Source: Rhodococcus coprophilus NBRC 100603
GTDB taxonomy: Bacteria; Actinomycetota; Actinomycetes; Mycobacteriales; Mycobacteriaceae
Direction: 5' to 3'
Assembly: GCF_001895045.1 (NCBI RefSeq)
Contig: NZ_BDAM01000001.1
Location: 434,001-498,000 of the forward strand
DNA: 64,000 nucleotides
The translations under genes were made by a program, and so were the position numbers. Positions 26,948-37,055 of the stretch are shown here, piece by piece. Each line of letters opens with the position of its first letter. Position 1 is the stretch's first letter. The notes under the pieces were generated by a model. It was not told where the DNA came from and searched no databases. It saw only the letters and a list, made by a program, of their open reading frames with translations.

Positions 26948-28606
26948 GTGCCCCTTCCTCGTGTGACGCGTCGAACACTCCTGCGTGCCGGTGCGGTCGC
27001 CGCCGGCACCTCCGCCCTCGCCGCCGCGACCGCTCCCGGTGCGTCTGCGGCCTCACCTGTATTCGTCCACGGCGTCGCCTCGGGCGACCCGCTCCCCGAT
27101 GCCGTGATCCTCTGGACTCGGGTGACCCCTGTTCCCGAGGCAATGCCCGGCTCCGGCGTCGGGCCGGCCACGACGGTGCAGTGGCAGATCGCGCGCGACG
27201 CCGACTTCACCGACACGGTCGCGTCGGGATCGGTGTCGGCCACAGCGGCGACCGATCACACCGTGAAAGTCGATGCGACCGGGCTCACCCCGGGCACCGA
27301 CTACTACTACCGCTTCGTTTCCGGTGGCGCGGTGTCCCCGACCGGACGTACCCACACTGCGCCGAGCGCCGATGCGCACGTCGCGGGGCTGCGACTCGGC
27401 GTCGTGTCGTGCGCGGACTGGGAGGGCGGGTACTTCGGGTCGTACCGGCATCTCGCCGCCCGCGGCGACCTGGACGCGATGGTCCACCTCGGCGACTATC
27501 TGTACGAGTACGCGGCGGGGCAGTTTCCGGTGTCCACCGGAACCGAGGTGAGAATGCACGTTCCGGCGCACGAGATCGTCACCCTCGCCGACTATCGCAT
27601 GCGGCACGGCCAGTACAAGACCGACCCGGATCTGCAGCGATTGCACGCCCAGGTGCCGTGGATCGTGGTCTGGGACGACCACGAGTCGGCGAACGATGCG
27701 TGGGCCGGTGGCGCGGAGAACCACGACCCGGCGTCGGAAGGCGACTGGGCCTCGCGCAAGGCCGCATCCGTCCGCGCCTACGACGAATGGATGCCCGTCC
27801 GCATGGAGGGTGACCGGCTGTACCGGCGACTCCGTTTCGGCGACCTCGCCGAATTGTCGATGCTCGATCTACGCACCTATCGCAGTCAGCAGTCCCGGCC
27901 GCTCGACGGGAGAAGTGTCGACGACCCTGGCCGCACCATGACCGGCCAGGACCAGATGGCCTGGCTCACCGCGGGTCTCGTGAGTTCCCCGACGCGCTGG
28001 CAACTGGTGGGTAACTCGGTGATGTTCGCACCGGTTCTGCTGCCGCCCCTCGATGCGCGCACCACCCGTGCGCTGACCACCCTTCTCGGTGTGCCGTCCA
28101 GCGGGATTCCCTTCAACACCGACCAATGGGACGGGTACCCGGCGGACCGCCAGCGCGTACTGGATGCGATCCGCGGTGCGGGGCGCCGCAATGTCGTGTT
28201 TCTGACCGGCGACATCCACACGTCGTGGGCGTCGGATATCCCCGAAAACGCGGCCGACTATCCCGGTGCCGGCACCGTCGCCACCGAGTTCGTGGTTCCG
28301 TCCGTGACGTCGGCGAACATCGACGAGTTGCTCGGGGTGCCGCCACGTTCGGCGTCGCCGGCTCTCGAGGAGGTCGTGCGGTCGACGAACCGGCATGTCC
28401 GGTTCGTGGAACTCGATTCCCACGGTTTCGGTGTCCTCGAGGTCACTCCGGAGGCGGCGCAGATGGAGTGGTTCTTCCTCGACGATCGCACCGATCCGTC
28501 CACGGGTGTGCGACGGGCTGCGGGCTTCCGCGTGAGAGAGGGAAGTGCGCGGGTCGAACCTCTGGCTCCGATCGGGTACGCGCAGTTCGAGACCGGGCAG
28601 CCATAG
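26948..28606 (+). CDS. PhoD-like alkaline phosphatase (Tat-exported)
   Basis: This 552-residue protein starts at GTG 26948 with a twin-arginine signal: [20 protein letters not shown], Arg8-Arg9, cleavage after ASA. The catalytic domain follows an N-terminal Ig-like module ([20 protein letters not shown]). It carries the PhoD metal motifs [29 protein letters not shown] and LTGDIHTSW. The family hydrolyses phosphomonoesters and diesters outside the membrane, using Fe/Ca. No strong ribosome site precedes the GTG. No Pho box was identified in the divergent gap with rarA. Confidence 0.9.
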   Translation: MPLPRVTRRTLLRAGAVAAGTSALAAATAPGASAASPVFVHGVASGDPLPDAVILWTRVTPVPEAMPGSGVGPATTVQWQIARDADFTDTVASGSVSATAATDHTVKVDATGLTPGTDYYYRFVSGGAVSPTGRTHTAPSADAHVAGLRLGVVSCADWEGGYFGSYRHLAARGDLDAMVHLGDYLYEYAAGQFPVSTGTEVRMHVPAHEIVTLADYRMRHGQYKTDPDLQRLHAQVPWIVVWDDHESANDAWAGGAENHDPASEGDWASRKAASVRAYDEWMPVRMEGDRLYRRLRFGDLAELSMLDLRTYRSQQSRPLDGRSVDDPGRTMTGQDQMAWLTAGLVSSPTRWQLVGNSVMFAPVLLPPLDARTTRALTTLLGVPSSGIPFNTDQWDGYPADRQRVLDAIRGAGRRNVVFLTGDIHTSWASDIPENAADYPGAGTVATEFVVPSVTSANIDELLGVPPRSASPALEEVVRSTNRHVRFVELDSHGFGVLEVTPEAAQMEWFFLDDRTDPSTGVRRAAGFRVREGSARVEPLAPIGYAQFETGQP

Positions 28607-28654
28607 CCTTAGCCCTGGGCCGGCCACATCAAGACGTCGGCCGTACAGGTGATA

Positions 28655-29821
28655 TCAGGCAGCCTCGCGGGCCTCGAGTTGCTCCAGCACTGCGCGTGCG
28701 TGGCCCGCGACATCGTCGTGACCGGTGTCGGCTGCGAAGTCGGCGAGCAGCATCCAGCGCGAACGCAGCGCCTCTATGCGCGGCACGGACAGTTCGTGCT
28801 CCCGTACCGAGGCGATGCGGGCGTGATCCTCGGGCAGGAACAGGTGGGTGCTGAGCCAGACGCACGCCAGTTGCGCATCGAGGAGACGTTCGGCGAGCAC
28901 TTCGTCGTAGGCCAGATGGGGCCACATACCGACCACTTCGGCGCGCCACGCGTCGGCCATCTCGCGCACCCGCTCCACGGTCATGGGCACCGCACACACG
29001 CACAGCGGGAACGAGGTCAGCGCGAACGCGATGTCGAGGGTCGCGTCGCGGAAGCCTCCCCACTCGTAGTCGAGGAACTGCACACCGTCGTCTCCGACGA
29101 CGATGTTGTCCGGGCAGAGATCGGACGGGCTGAAGGCGCGGTGACGGCCACCGGTGAACAGCTTCGCCGCTCGCTCGGCGCGTTCCCGGACCGAATCGGG
29201 CACGGCGAGCCCGAAGTCGGCGGCCAGCAGTTCGGGCACACCCCGGACGGCGTCGATCGCCTGCTCCGACACCATGTCGGCGACGTCCGAGACATCGGCT
29301 CGACGCAGCAGTGCGGCGAAATCCTCTTCACGTCCGACGGTCGCAGCGTGCATCCGGCCGAGGGCCTGCGCCAGCGCCATGAGTGTGTTTCCCACGGTCT
29401 CGCTGTCCCCGCTGCGCAGCAGGGTGGCGAGTGGGGTCGCGTCGCCGAGATCACTGAGTACGAGCAACCGGGTCTCGAAGTCGTAGGCGAGCAGTTCCGC
29501 GCCGGGGCGGTGGTCCTTCGCGAGTGCGGTCGCGAATTGATACGACACGGCTTCGCGGAGGAACGCGGTCTCCTCGTCTGTCGCCGAACCGTGGAAGTCG
29601 ACGTGACCCGCACCGCGCGACGGCGGTACCTGCTTGAGTACGAGCGTTCGCGGCAACGAGAAGGGGTTCGCCGCGACACGCACACGGAGAACCACGGACC
29701 TGCCACTGCCTCCGAGGTCGACGGGATCCGCCAGTCTGACCGGCGCTCCGGTACGACGAGTGAGCAGCTGTTCGGCTGCATGCACTACCTCTGACACGGG
29801 GTCCGCCAATGTTGCAGTCAT
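28655..29821 (-). CDS. APH-fold phosphotransferase with altered catalytic loop
   Basis: This 388-residue protein has the aminoglycoside/choline kinase fold: a nucleotide-binding lobe with LVLKQVPPS (ion-pair Lys), then AFSPSDLCPDNIVV and FLDYEWGGFRDATLDIA. In canonical members the loop reads HGDxxxxN; here the His is Pro, while Asp, Asn and the metal-binding Asp/Glu region remain, so catalysis is plausible but altered. ATG 29821 is preferred over GTG 29824. It is convergent with the PhoD-like gene. The substrate is unknown (sugar, amine or trehalose-like kinases share this fold). Confidence 0.78.
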   Translation of the reverse strand: MTATLADPVSEVVHAAEQLLTRRTGAPVRLADPVDLGGSGRSVVLRVRVAANPFSLPRTLVLKQVPPSRGAGHVDFHGSATDEETAFLREAVSYQFATALAKDHRPGAELLAYDFETRLLVLSDLGDATPLATLLRSGDSETVGNTLMALAQALGRMHAATVGREEDFAALLRRADVSDVADMVSEQAIDAVRGVPELLAADFGLAVPDSVRERAERAAKLFTGGRHRAFSPSDLCPDNIVVGDDGVQFLDYEWGGFRDATLDIAFALTSFPLCVCAVPMTVERVREMADAWRAEVVGMWPHLAYDEVLAERLLDAQLACVWLSTHLFLPEDHARIASVREHELSVPRIEALRSRWMLLADFAADTGHDDVAGHARAVLEQLEAREAA

Positions 29822-30014
29822 CACCGACCAATCTACAGGTTTCCGGTCACAAGATGGGCTCGCAGAAGACCCCGGTCACCAGGGACCTTGGACGGTCGCA
29901 CCCGAACGGGCAGGTCCGATTTGTCCCGAACTTCCTGTATTTCCGCAGAGCTCGGGCGTGTCGCGTTTTCCGACTGCCGGCGACGGGCGGACCTTCCAGG
30001 GCCGCCGCCGACTT

Positions 30015-30965
30015 TCACTCGACCTGGTCGGAACGCCCGCCCGCAGTCGAGATTTCGTCGTCGACCGGAGCGACGTCGACCGATACCTCGATCGTGCTGT
30101 CCGACGACTCGGTGTAGATCACGCCGCGCAGCGGTGACACATCGGCGTAGTCGCGTCCCCACGCCACGGTCGTGTACCGCTCGTCGCCGAGTTGGTCGTT
30201 GGTCGGGTCGAAGTCCAGCCAGGTGCCGTCGGGCAGCCACACAGCCGCCCACGCATGCGTCGCGTCGACTCCGACCATGCGCTCCTTGCCGGGGGGTGGG
30301 TCGGTTGCGAGATATCCGGACACATAGCGCGCCGCCAACCCCTGGGAACGCAGGCATGCGATCGCCAGGCGCGCGAAATCCTGACAAACCCCCCACCGGG
30401 CCTCGAGCACTTCTGCCACCCGGGTGGACACGGACGTGGACCCCGAGCGGTAGGTGAAATCCGTGAAGATCCGGTGTGTCAGGTCCACGATCGACTCGCC
30501 CAACGGCCGCCCTGCTGTGAACGTCACTTCTGCGTAGGCACGTACCTCGTCGTCGATCTCCGGTGGGTGGACGTCGAGCACGAAGTCGATTGCGAGCGCA
30601 CCGGCCGGCCCGGCCGGACGCGCGGTCTCCCACGGGGCCAGACACGCAGGGGTCTGTAACCGTCCGGGGTCCGGAGGCGAGACCTCGACCTCGGAGCGGC
30701 CGATCACTTCGAGCACCTCGTGCGTATCGGTGACGTGGAAGAAAAGGTCGCGGTTGCCCCACAGGTCCACACCCGTGGACATGTCCGCAGGCTCGGGGCT
30801 CACGGTGACCTCACTGGTGAGCACGCGCTGCCGGTCGGTCTCCCGGGGCAGCAGGTACCCACGCCCGTAGGAGGAAGTCACCGCGCCCGAGTATCGGTAC
30901 GTGGTGCGGTGCACGATCCGGTACCGACGCACGCCGGCCTCGACGGATCCGTCGGTGACGGTCAT
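30015..30965 (-). CDS. Transglutaminase-like protease-fold protein (BTLCP cassette)
   Basis: This 316-residue protein has an N-terminal beta-rich domain (YRIVHRTTYRYSGAV) typical of bacterial transglutaminase-like proteins. A catalytic triad region follows: WGVCQDFARL (Cys), DATHAWAAVWLP (His) and LDFDPTND (Asp). GGAGGGA lies 8 bp before ATG 30965, which overlaps the stop of the ATP-grasp/alpha-E gene by 4 bp. These families recur together and are predicted to form or hydrolyse small peptide or amide linkages; the product is unknown. No signal peptide is present, so it probably acts in the cytoplasm. Confidence 0.9.
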   Translation of the reverse strand: MTVTDGSVEAGVRRYRIVHRTTYRYSGAVTSSYGRGYLLPRETDRQRVLTSEVTVSPEPADMSTGVDLWGNRDLFFHVTDTHEVLEVIGRSEVEVSPPDPGRLQTPACLAPWETARPAGPAGALAIDFVLDVHPPEIDDEVRAYAEVTFTAGRPLGESIVDLTHRIFTDFTYRSGSTSVSTRVAEVLEARWGVCQDFARLAIACLRSQGLAARYVSGYLATDPPPGKERMVGVDATHAWAAVWLPDGTWLDFDPTNDQLGDERYTTVAWGRDYADVSPLRGVIYTESSDSTIEVSVDVAPVDDEISTAGGRSDQVE

Positions 30966-33508
30966 GGCAGGTCCCTCCGCTCTGTTCCGCCCCACAGGGG
31001 ACGGGTACCACCGGGCAACGACAACGGCCCCTTCATCAAGACCACCGCGAGTTCGGTGAGACCGGAATGGGTCGAGTCCAGCAGACGCGCGAACTCGACT
31101 CGCACACCGTCGGTGACGGTCTCGAGATCGGACGGGTCGCAGCGACGCAGCGTGGCGACAAGGTCGTCGACGAGCCGTTCCGGCAGGGACGAGCCCGACG
31201 ACTGCGGCATCGCCACGAGATTTTCGCGCAGCCGATCGAGCAGGTATGCCAGTGAGCGTGGATTGCCGGGGTCGAACAGCAGCAACTGCGCGACGGCGGC
31301 GACCCGCACGGTGGTGTTGCGCCGGCGGAAGGTCACCGAACTCTCCGCTGCGGCCAGCACCGACTCCATGAGCGCGCGCTCGGTCGGACGGGTGTGCTCC
31401 CGCGTCAGGGTCTCCGACAGCAGCGACACCAGCGCGAGACCGCGCTCGATGCGTTTGCCGATGTCCATCACGTGCCAGCCCAGATCCCGCACCATCGACT
31501 CCGCACCGAGTCCTGAAAGGGCGAGCATCCCGTTGAGCACGGCCGACTGTGTCGCACCGAGTTGCGCGCCGTCGTCCTCCGGGTCCACCGCGAGGTCGTC
31601 GAGCGCGCGTTGCACGTCGGCCAGCACCGTCCAGGTGTCGTGGGAAAGCTGGTCGCGTACGGCCCGGGCCGCGCGCTCGAGGCCGCCGAACGACTGCGCC
31701 AAGGAGCCCGGACGTGAGCGATCCTCGGTGAGCGCGCGGAACTCGGCGGCAACACTCCGGTGGTCGTCCACGATCGACACGCCCTCACGCAACTGCGACG
31801 TCGAGACGAGCGTGCCGAGCAGTACCGGCAGACAGTCGCTCCCCTCGAGCCACGGCCGGTTGCGGTAGTCCTGGTAGCGCTCCCTCATCGAAATGAGCAG
31901 GCGCGCAGTGTCTTCGGCACGCTCACTGTAGCGGCCGATCCAGAACAGGTCGTTGAGCACGCGGGGTGAGGCCACCACATCGGACAGAGGCACCGCAAAG
32001 CGCGGCAACGATTCGGGCACGGCCGGTCCGGCCGCGTCGGTGGTGGCGCCACCCGCGACGGTCCGCACCCATACGTCCTTCGCCGCGACTCTCGGATTCG
32101 TCTCGGTCGCCGCGCCCGGCACCAGGACCTCGCAGAGACCGCCGGGCATCGGCGTGTATCCCACCCGCTGGGCAACGGTGAACAACCGCAGACTCACCGG
32201 GGAAGCCGTCACGGCGGTTCCGTCGAGGCTGGGCGCATGCGAGTACTCGACACGCTCTTGCGCCACCCAATCGGAGGGCTGCGCTTTCACCCGAGCGAGC
32301 AACTCCTCACGCTGCGAGACCGTCAAAGCTTCGCCCACAACGGTTTCGGACGTAACGGTGGAGCGCAGGATCAGTTCCGGCAGGCGCGAGGTGAGCACCG
32401 AGAGCCCCGACGGGGTGCCACCCCAATGCGTTTCCGCCGACTCGAGCAGAAGATCCTCGTCGAGCAACGCGCGGGAGACGGCCCCTAAGTATCCCGTCAG
32501 CGCGGGGTTCTCGAGCACACCGCTGCCGAGTGGATTGACCAGCGAGACCCCACCGCGCCGGACGACCTCGACGAGGCCGACCACGCCGAGTCGCGAATCC
32601 CGGCGGAGGTCGAGGGGGTCGGCGTAGTCCGCGTCGATACGACGCAACACCACATCGACCCGCGTGAGCGAGCCCAGCGAACGCATCCACAACCGGCCTT
32701 CCCGCACGGTCAGGTCCGCGGACTCGACGAGCGGCACTCCCAGCACGCTCGCGAGATGAGCTTGGTCGAAGGCGGTTTCGGATTGCGCTCCCGGACTGAG
32801 GACTACCACGAAGGGGTCTTCGACTCCGCTGGGCGCCACGTCCCGCAGGGCCAGCCTGAGGGCCTGACCGAACGGTGCAAGAGGTCGTGGTCCTGCGGTG
32901 GTGTAGATCTCCGGCATGGCATGAGCGACGACCCTCCGGTCGGCCATGGCATAACCGAGGCCCGAGGGCGCCTGGGTGTGGTCGCGGATCGCGCGGAAGC
33001 CACCGTCCCGCTGCCGCGCGACGTCGACCGCATGAATGAAGAGTTGATGCGGGCCCGGAAGGGTGACCCCGTGGGCGACGCGAAGGTACCCGGGGTGGCC
33101 GAAGATCAGTTCCGGGGGAATCAGGCCGGAGGTAAGTGTCCTCTGCGGGCCGTACAGATCTGCCAGCAAGGCGTCCAGGACGCGAGATCTCTGCACGAGA
33201 CCGCGTTCGAGAACCGCCCAGTCGTCGGCTGCGAGGACCAGCGGAAGGGCGTCGATCTCCCAGCGCCCGGGACCCGCCGATTCCCCGTCGGCGTCGACCG
33301 GGTTGTAGGTGATGCCGTGGTTGTCGACGAGCGTGCGTACGCGTCGCCGGTAGCGCTCGAGCACCGCGGGCGAGCGGCCCTCGAGCACCCCGGCGAGTTC
33401 GCTCCAGTGCTCCCGGATCTCACCGGAAGCGGTGTGCAGCTCGTCGTACTGCGGACTGAACGGGGGGTTGTACTCCCCGACCGGATTCGCCTCGGCCACG
33501 TCGTGCAT
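30962..33508 (-). CDS. Fused circularly permuted ATP-grasp and alpha-E protein
   Basis: This 848-residue two-domain protein has an N-terminal circularly permuted type 2 ATP-grasp amidoligase at about 1-500 (PPELIFGHPGYLR, GLGYAMADRRV, NPLGSGVLENPAL). An alpha-E helical domain starts near 515 (SPRVLNDLFWIGRYSERAEDTARLL). Many species encode the two as separate genes; here they are fused, as in mycobacteria. The ATP-grasp part is predicted to join a carboxylate to an amine using ATP. ATG 33508, with GAGGG upstream, is chosen over GTG 33553. It is coupled by ATGA to the transglutaminase gene. Confidence 0.9.
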   Translation of the reverse strand: MHDVAEANPVGEYNPPFSPQYDELHTASGEIREHWSELAGVLEGRSPAVLERYRRRVRTLVDNHGITYNPVDADGESAGPGRWEIDALPLVLAADDWAVLERGLVQRSRVLDALLADLYGPQRTLTSGLIPPELIFGHPGYLRVAHGVTLPGPHQLFIHAVDVARQRDGGFRAIRDHTQAPSGLGYAMADRRVVAHAMPEIYTTAGPRPLAPFGQALRLALRDVAPSGVEDPFVVVLSPGAQSETAFDQAHLASVLGVPLVESADLTVREGRLWMRSLGSLTRVDVVLRRIDADYADPLDLRRDSRLGVVGLVEVVRRGGVSLVNPLGSGVLENPALTGYLGAVSRALLDEDLLLESAETHWGGTPSGLSVLTSRLPELILRSTVTSETVVGEALTVSQREELLARVKAQPSDWVAQERVEYSHAPSLDGTAVTASPVSLRLFTVAQRVGYTPMPGGLCEVLVPGAATETNPRVAAKDVWVRTVAGGATTDAAGPAVPESLPRFAVPLSDVVASPRVLNDLFWIGRYSERAEDTARLLISMRERYQDYRNRPWLEGSDCLPVLLGTLVSTSQLREGVSIVDDHRSVAAEFRALTEDRSRPGSLAQSFGGLERAARAVRDQLSHDTWTVLADVQRALDDLAVDPEDDGAQLGATQSAVLNGMLALSGLGAESMVRDLGWHVMDIGKRIERGLALVSLLSETLTREHTRPTERALMESVLAAAESSVTFRRRNTTVRVAAVAQLLLFDPGNPRSLAYLLDRLRENLVAMPQSSGSSLPERLVDDLVATLRRCDPSDLETVTDGVRVEFARLLDSTHSGLTELAVVLMKGPLSLPGGTRPLWGGTERRDLP

Positions 33509-33678
33509 GAAGCGCCGCCCTCTCGATCTTTCCGTCGGCGCACCGTCGTTCACGACCCGCTCGACCGTCGCATCGGCGACCGGGTCAACTCTGCCAGGTG
33601 AAGCTTCTCAACGTGTATTCGCGGCGGAGCCGGAGGCGTGCGAGGTGCCGCACGTCACTGCTCCGGAACCGAACGTGA

Positions 33679-33948
33679 CTATGCCGGCGACTTGTGGGTG
33701 ACCTTGCTGAAGCTCTTCGCCATTCCGCGGTCCACACCGGCTTTCACCAAGCCGAAGATCAAGCCCTGCAACGCCGCCGCGACGAGCACGTCGCGGGTGC
33801 TCTGTGACAGGTCTTGTGGTTCCGGCTTCGGGCGGTTCTGCCCCACTCGCTTCCAGACCTGCTGGAAGACCGCTCCCGCGAGCACACCTCCCCCGACACT
33901 CGCCGCCAGGGCAAGGGGCTTGTACATCATCACGCTTGCGTCGGGCAT
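33679..33948 (-). CDS. DUF4235 family small membrane protein
   Basis: This 89-residue protein, MPDASVMMYKPLALAAS, has a hydrophobic segment at about 9-30 (ALAASVGGGVLAGAVF), then QVWKRVG, a polar stretch and a second amphipathic helix (DVLVAAALQGLIFGLVKAGV). It ends in a basic tail. Pattern and length fit DUF4235, found across actinobacteria, function unknown. AGGAGG lies 10 bp before ATG 33948. The frame reaches 34119, but the extra N-terminus would include the aspS terminator hairpin and is not credible. Confidence 0.85.
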   Translation of the reverse strand: MPDASVMMYKPLALAASVGGGVLAGAVFQQVWKRVGQNRPKPEPQDLSQSTRDVLVAAALQGLIFGLVKAGVDRGMAKSFSKVTHKSPA

Positions 33949-34108
33949 CTGGTGGTTCCTCCTTCGTTGCGGCGCCCAGGGTGGCGCCGCGATCTCCCGA
34001 CCGAGGTACCCGTCTCCCGCCGACGGCAAACGGCCGGGTCGGTGCATCTGCAATGCCTTGCGACGGCCCGACGGGGCGTGCAATTCGGCGGTGTACCCGG
34101 ACATACGA

Positions 34109-34140
34109 CGAGGCCGCACGTCTTGCGACGTGCGGCCTCG
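34109..34140 (-). terminator. 13-bp perfect hairpin downstream of aspS
   Basis: The arms cgaggccgcacgt (34109-34121) and acgtgcggcctcg (34128-34140) pair perfectly around a 6-base loop. It lies 31 bp past the aspS stop. There is no T-tract, as is common for actinobacterial terminators. It probably separates aspS from the DUF4235 gene. Confidence 0.8.
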
Positions 34141-34171
34141 CGGTAAGCAGATCAGGCCCTGAGGTACGCGA

Positions 34172-35962
34172 TCAAGCCTTGGTAGGCGGCGTCTGCTTCT
34201 CGGGTTCGGGCTTGTAGTCGATACCCGACTCCTTGCGCTGCTCCGGGGTGATGGGCCCGGGCGCCTCGGTCAGCGGATCGACACCGCCGCCCGACTTCGG
34301 GAACGCGATCACCTCGCGGATCGAATCCATTCCGGCGAGCAGTGCGGTGATGCGATCCCAGCCGAACGCGATGCCGCCGTGCGGAGGCGCGCCGTATTTG
34401 AAGGCTTCGAGAAGGAAGCCGAACTTGTCGTTCGCCTCCTCCTGCGAGATGCCCATCACCTTGAACACTCGTTCCTGGATGTCGGGGCGGTGGATACGGA
34501 TCGAGCCACCACCGATCTCGTTGCCGTTGCAGACGATGTCGTACGCGTAGGCGAGTGCCGAACCGGGATCGGTATCGAACGTGTCCATGAACTCGGGCTT
34601 GGGCGAGGTGAACGCGTGGTGCACCGCCGTCCATGCCGAATGCCCCAGTGCCACATCGCCGCTCGCAGTGGCATCGGCAGCGGGCTCGAAGAGCGGAGCA
34701 TCGACGATCCACACGAACGCCCACGCGTTCGGATCGATGAGATCGAGCTTGCGGGCGATCTCCCCACGTGCCGCGCCGAGCAGCGCACGCATCGGCTTCG
34801 TCGCGCCGGCGGCGAAGAAGATGCAGTCGCCGGGCTTGGCGCCGACGTGGTCGGCGAGCCCCGCACGCTCGGCGTCGGTGAGATTCTTGGCAACCGGCCC
34901 GGTGAGTTCGCCGTCCTCCCCCACGAGGACGTACGCGAGACCCTTCGCTCCGCGCTGCTTGGCCCATTCCTGCCATGCATCGAGCTGGCGTCGCGGCTGG
35001 CTCGCGCCACCCTCCATGACCACCGCACCGACGTACTCCGCCTGGAAGACCCGGAAGGTGGTGTCCTTGAAGAATTCCTTGCACTCGACGAGTTCGACCC
35101 CGAACCTCAGGTCCGGCTTGTCCGAACCGAAACGGCGCATCGCCTCGGCGTACGTCATCCGTGGAATCGGCGTCTCGAGTTCGTACCCGACCAGCCGCCA
35201 CAACGCTTCGAGCACATCCTCGGCGAGCAGCATGACGTCGTCCTGGGTGACGAACGCCATCTCGATGTCGAGCTGAGTGAACTCGGGCTGCCGGTCCGCT
35301 CGGAAATCCTCGTCGCGGTAGCACCGGGCGATCTGGTAGTACCGCTCGATACCACCGGCCATAAGCAGCTGCTTGAACAGCTGCGGCGACTGCGGCAGTG
35401 CATAGAAGTTGCCGGGCTGCAGGCGCGCGGGCACCAGGAAGTCGCGGGCACCCTCGGGGGTGGAACGCGTCAGCGTCGGGGTTTCGACCTCGACGAACTC
35501 GTGCTCGGCGAGCACCGCGCGCGCAGCGGCGTTGACCTTGCTGCGCAGGCGGAGGGCCTTGCCCGGGCCTTCGCGTCGCAGGTCGAGGTAACGGTACTTG
35601 AGGCGGGCTTCTTCGCCGGCCTGGTCGTCGAGCTGGAAGGGCAGCGGAGCAGCCTCGTTCAGCACCTCGAGTCCGGTGGCGTTGACCTCGATGGCGCCGG
35701 TCGGGATCTCGAAGTTCTGATTTCCCTCGGGGCGCATCTCGACCACACCGGTTACCTTGACGCAGTATTCGGCGCGCAGACGGTGGGCCTGCTCGAGCAC
35801 CCCCTGCTCGCGGAAGACCACCTGCGCCACCCCCGACGCATCGCGCAGGTCGATGAAGATGACCCCGCCGTGGTCGCGGCGCCGAGCGACCCAACCGGTG
35901 AGGGTGACAGTCTGCTCGGCGTGCTCGGCTCGCAACGAGCCGGCGAGATGGGTGCGCAGCAC
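34172..35962 (-). CDS. aspS: Aspartate-tRNA ligase (bacterial type)
   Basis: This 596-residue class II synthetase has an N-terminal OB-fold anticodon domain ([21 protein letters not shown]) and motif 2 region [18 protein letters not shown]. The bacterial GAD insert lies in the middle, and motif 3 is [24 protein letters not shown]. Length matches the bacterial D-type enzyme. In actinobacteria with GatCAB such enzymes may also charge tRNA(Asn); the sequence alone does not settle this. The gap to the divergent metallopeptidase gene is 141 bp. A hairpin terminator follows. Confidence 0.97.
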   Translation of the reverse strand: MLRTHLAGSLRAEHAEQTVTLTGWVARRRDHGGVIFIDLRDASGVAQVVFREQGVLEQAHRLRAEYCVKVTGVVEMRPEGNQNFEIPTGAIEVNATGLEVLNEAAPLPFQLDDQAGEEARLKYRYLDLRREGPGKALRLRSKVNAAARAVLAEHEFVEVETPTLTRSTPEGARDFLVPARLQPGNFYALPQSPQLFKQLLMAGGIERYYQIARCYRDEDFRADRQPEFTQLDIEMAFVTQDDVMLLAEDVLEALWRLVGYELETPIPRMTYAEAMRRFGSDKPDLRFGVELVECKEFFKDTTFRVFQAEYVGAVVMEGGASQPRRQLDAWQEWAKQRGAKGLAYVLVGEDGELTGPVAKNLTDAERAGLADHVGAKPGDCIFFAAGATKPMRALLGAARGEIARKLDLIDPNAWAFVWIVDAPLFEPAADATASGDVALGHSAWTAVHHAFTSPKPEFMDTFDTDPGSALAYAYDIVCNGNEIGGGSIRIHRPDIQERVFKVMGISQEEANDKFGFLLEAFKYGAPPHGGIAFGWDRITALLAGMDSIREVIAFPKSGGGVDPLTEAPGPITPEQRKESGIDYKPEPEKQTPPTKA

Positions 35963-36103
35963 GGAAGTCCTTTCGAAACGATCAGCGACGGGTTCGTCGG
36001 TGTAATCCTACGAAAGAGGAGAACAGGGTGGGCACACGCATGCCGAAACAGCCTCGTGGCAAGCTGGTGCGACTTCTGGGCACTGCGACGAGAAAGCGAT
36101 GCG

Positions 36104-37018
36104 ATGACCTTCAACGAGGGCGCACGGATGAATCCCGGCCGAGTCCGCACCGGGGGCGGGGGGCGCGGCGGCAAGATCGCTCTCGGTGGCGGCGCCGGCA
36201 GCATCGTGGTGCTGATTCTCGCGCTGTTGTTCGGCGGTGATCCGGGCGCGCTCCTCGGCTCCGGCGACCCGGACCAGTCCACCGAGTACGGGGCAGGCGG
36301 CACCGTCGAAGGATGCGAGACGGGCGCCGATTTCAATGCGAACGTCGACTGCCGCATCGTGGGCACCGTCGGAAGCCTGGATCTGGTGTGGGAGCAGCAC
36401 CTCGCCCAGCAGACCGGAGTGGCATACGTGCAGCCCGAGGTCGCCATCTTCAGCGGCTCGACCTCGACAGGGTGCGGCAATGCCACCAGCGATATCGGTC
36501 CCTTCTACTGCCCGCCCGATCAGACGGCGTACTTCGACAGCAGCTTCTTCGAGGAACTCGTGACGCGCTTCGGAGCGAGCGCCGGACCGCTCGCGCAGGA
36601 GTACGTGGTCGCGCACGAGGTGGGTCATCACATCCAGAACCAGCTCGGCGATCTCGGCCGCGCGCAGGCCGATCCGCGAGGCCCGGAGTCCGGCGCGGTG
36701 CGCACCGAGCTTCAGGCCGACTGTTACGCAGGGGTGTGGGCGTACCACGCGGACAAGATGCCCGATCCGAACACGGGGCAGCCGTTTCTCACGCCTCTCA
36801 GCGACACCGACATCCGTGACGCTCTCTCAGCGGCGTCCGCTGTGGGCGACGACCGGATCCAGTCTGCCGCGTCGGGTCGGGTCAACCCGGAGGCGTGGAC
36901 CCACGGCTCGTCGGAGCAGCGTCAGAAGTGGTTCCTCGCCGGATACCGCACCGGCCAGGTGTCGGCGTGCGACACCTACTCGGCGCGCGACCTCGACTCT
37001 CCGGACGCATTGCGCTGA
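36104..37018 (+). CDS. Neutral zinc metallopeptidase (YpfJ/Rv2575-like), membrane-anchored
   Basis: This 304-residue protein has a basic Gly-rich N-terminus, one membrane helix (about 24-44) and an extracytoplasmic zincin domain. HEVGHH at 171-176 is the HExxH zinc site, and ELQADCYAGVWA (about 206) supplies the third ligand. Four or more Cys in the ectodomain suggest disulfides. The family (PF04228 type) has unknown substrates. A large open frame extends upstream to 34379, but that part is antisense to aspS. ATG 36104 is the natural start. The 3' end carries a 25-bp duplication. Confidence 0.88.
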   Translation: MTFNEGARMNPGRVRTGGGGRGGKIALGGGAGSIVVLILALLFGGDPGALLGSGDPDQSTEYGAGGTVEGCETGADFNANVDCRIVGTVGSLDLVWEQHLAQQTGVAYVQPEVAIFSGSTSTGCGNATSDIGPFYCPPDQTAYFDSSFFEELVTRFGASAGPLAQEYVVAHEVGHHIQNQLGDLGRAQADPRGPESGAVRTELQADCYAGVWAYHADKMPDPNTGQPFLTPLSDTDIRDALSAASAVGDDRIQSAASGRVNPEAWTHGSSEQRQKWFLAGYRTGQVSACDTYSARDLDSPDALR

Positions 37019-37055
37019 CGCGCACTTTCACGCATTGCGCTGACGCGCACTTTCA
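37006..37055. repeat. Perfect 25-bp tandem duplication joining two convergent gene ends
   Basis: The 25-bp unit beginning cgcattgcgctgacgcgcac is present at 37006-37030 and 37031-37055 with no mismatch. The first copy holds the metallopeptidase stop codon. The last three bases of the second copy are the (reverse) stop codon of the chagasin-like gene. The duplication therefore separates two genes whose ends must once have been within one unit length. Confidence 0.95.

Noticed and set aside
34379-36103. Very long forward open frame upstream of the metallopeptidase
   Set aside because: It is antisense to aspS, which is unambiguous; the frame is open only because of third-position GC bias. The real gene starts at ATG 36104.
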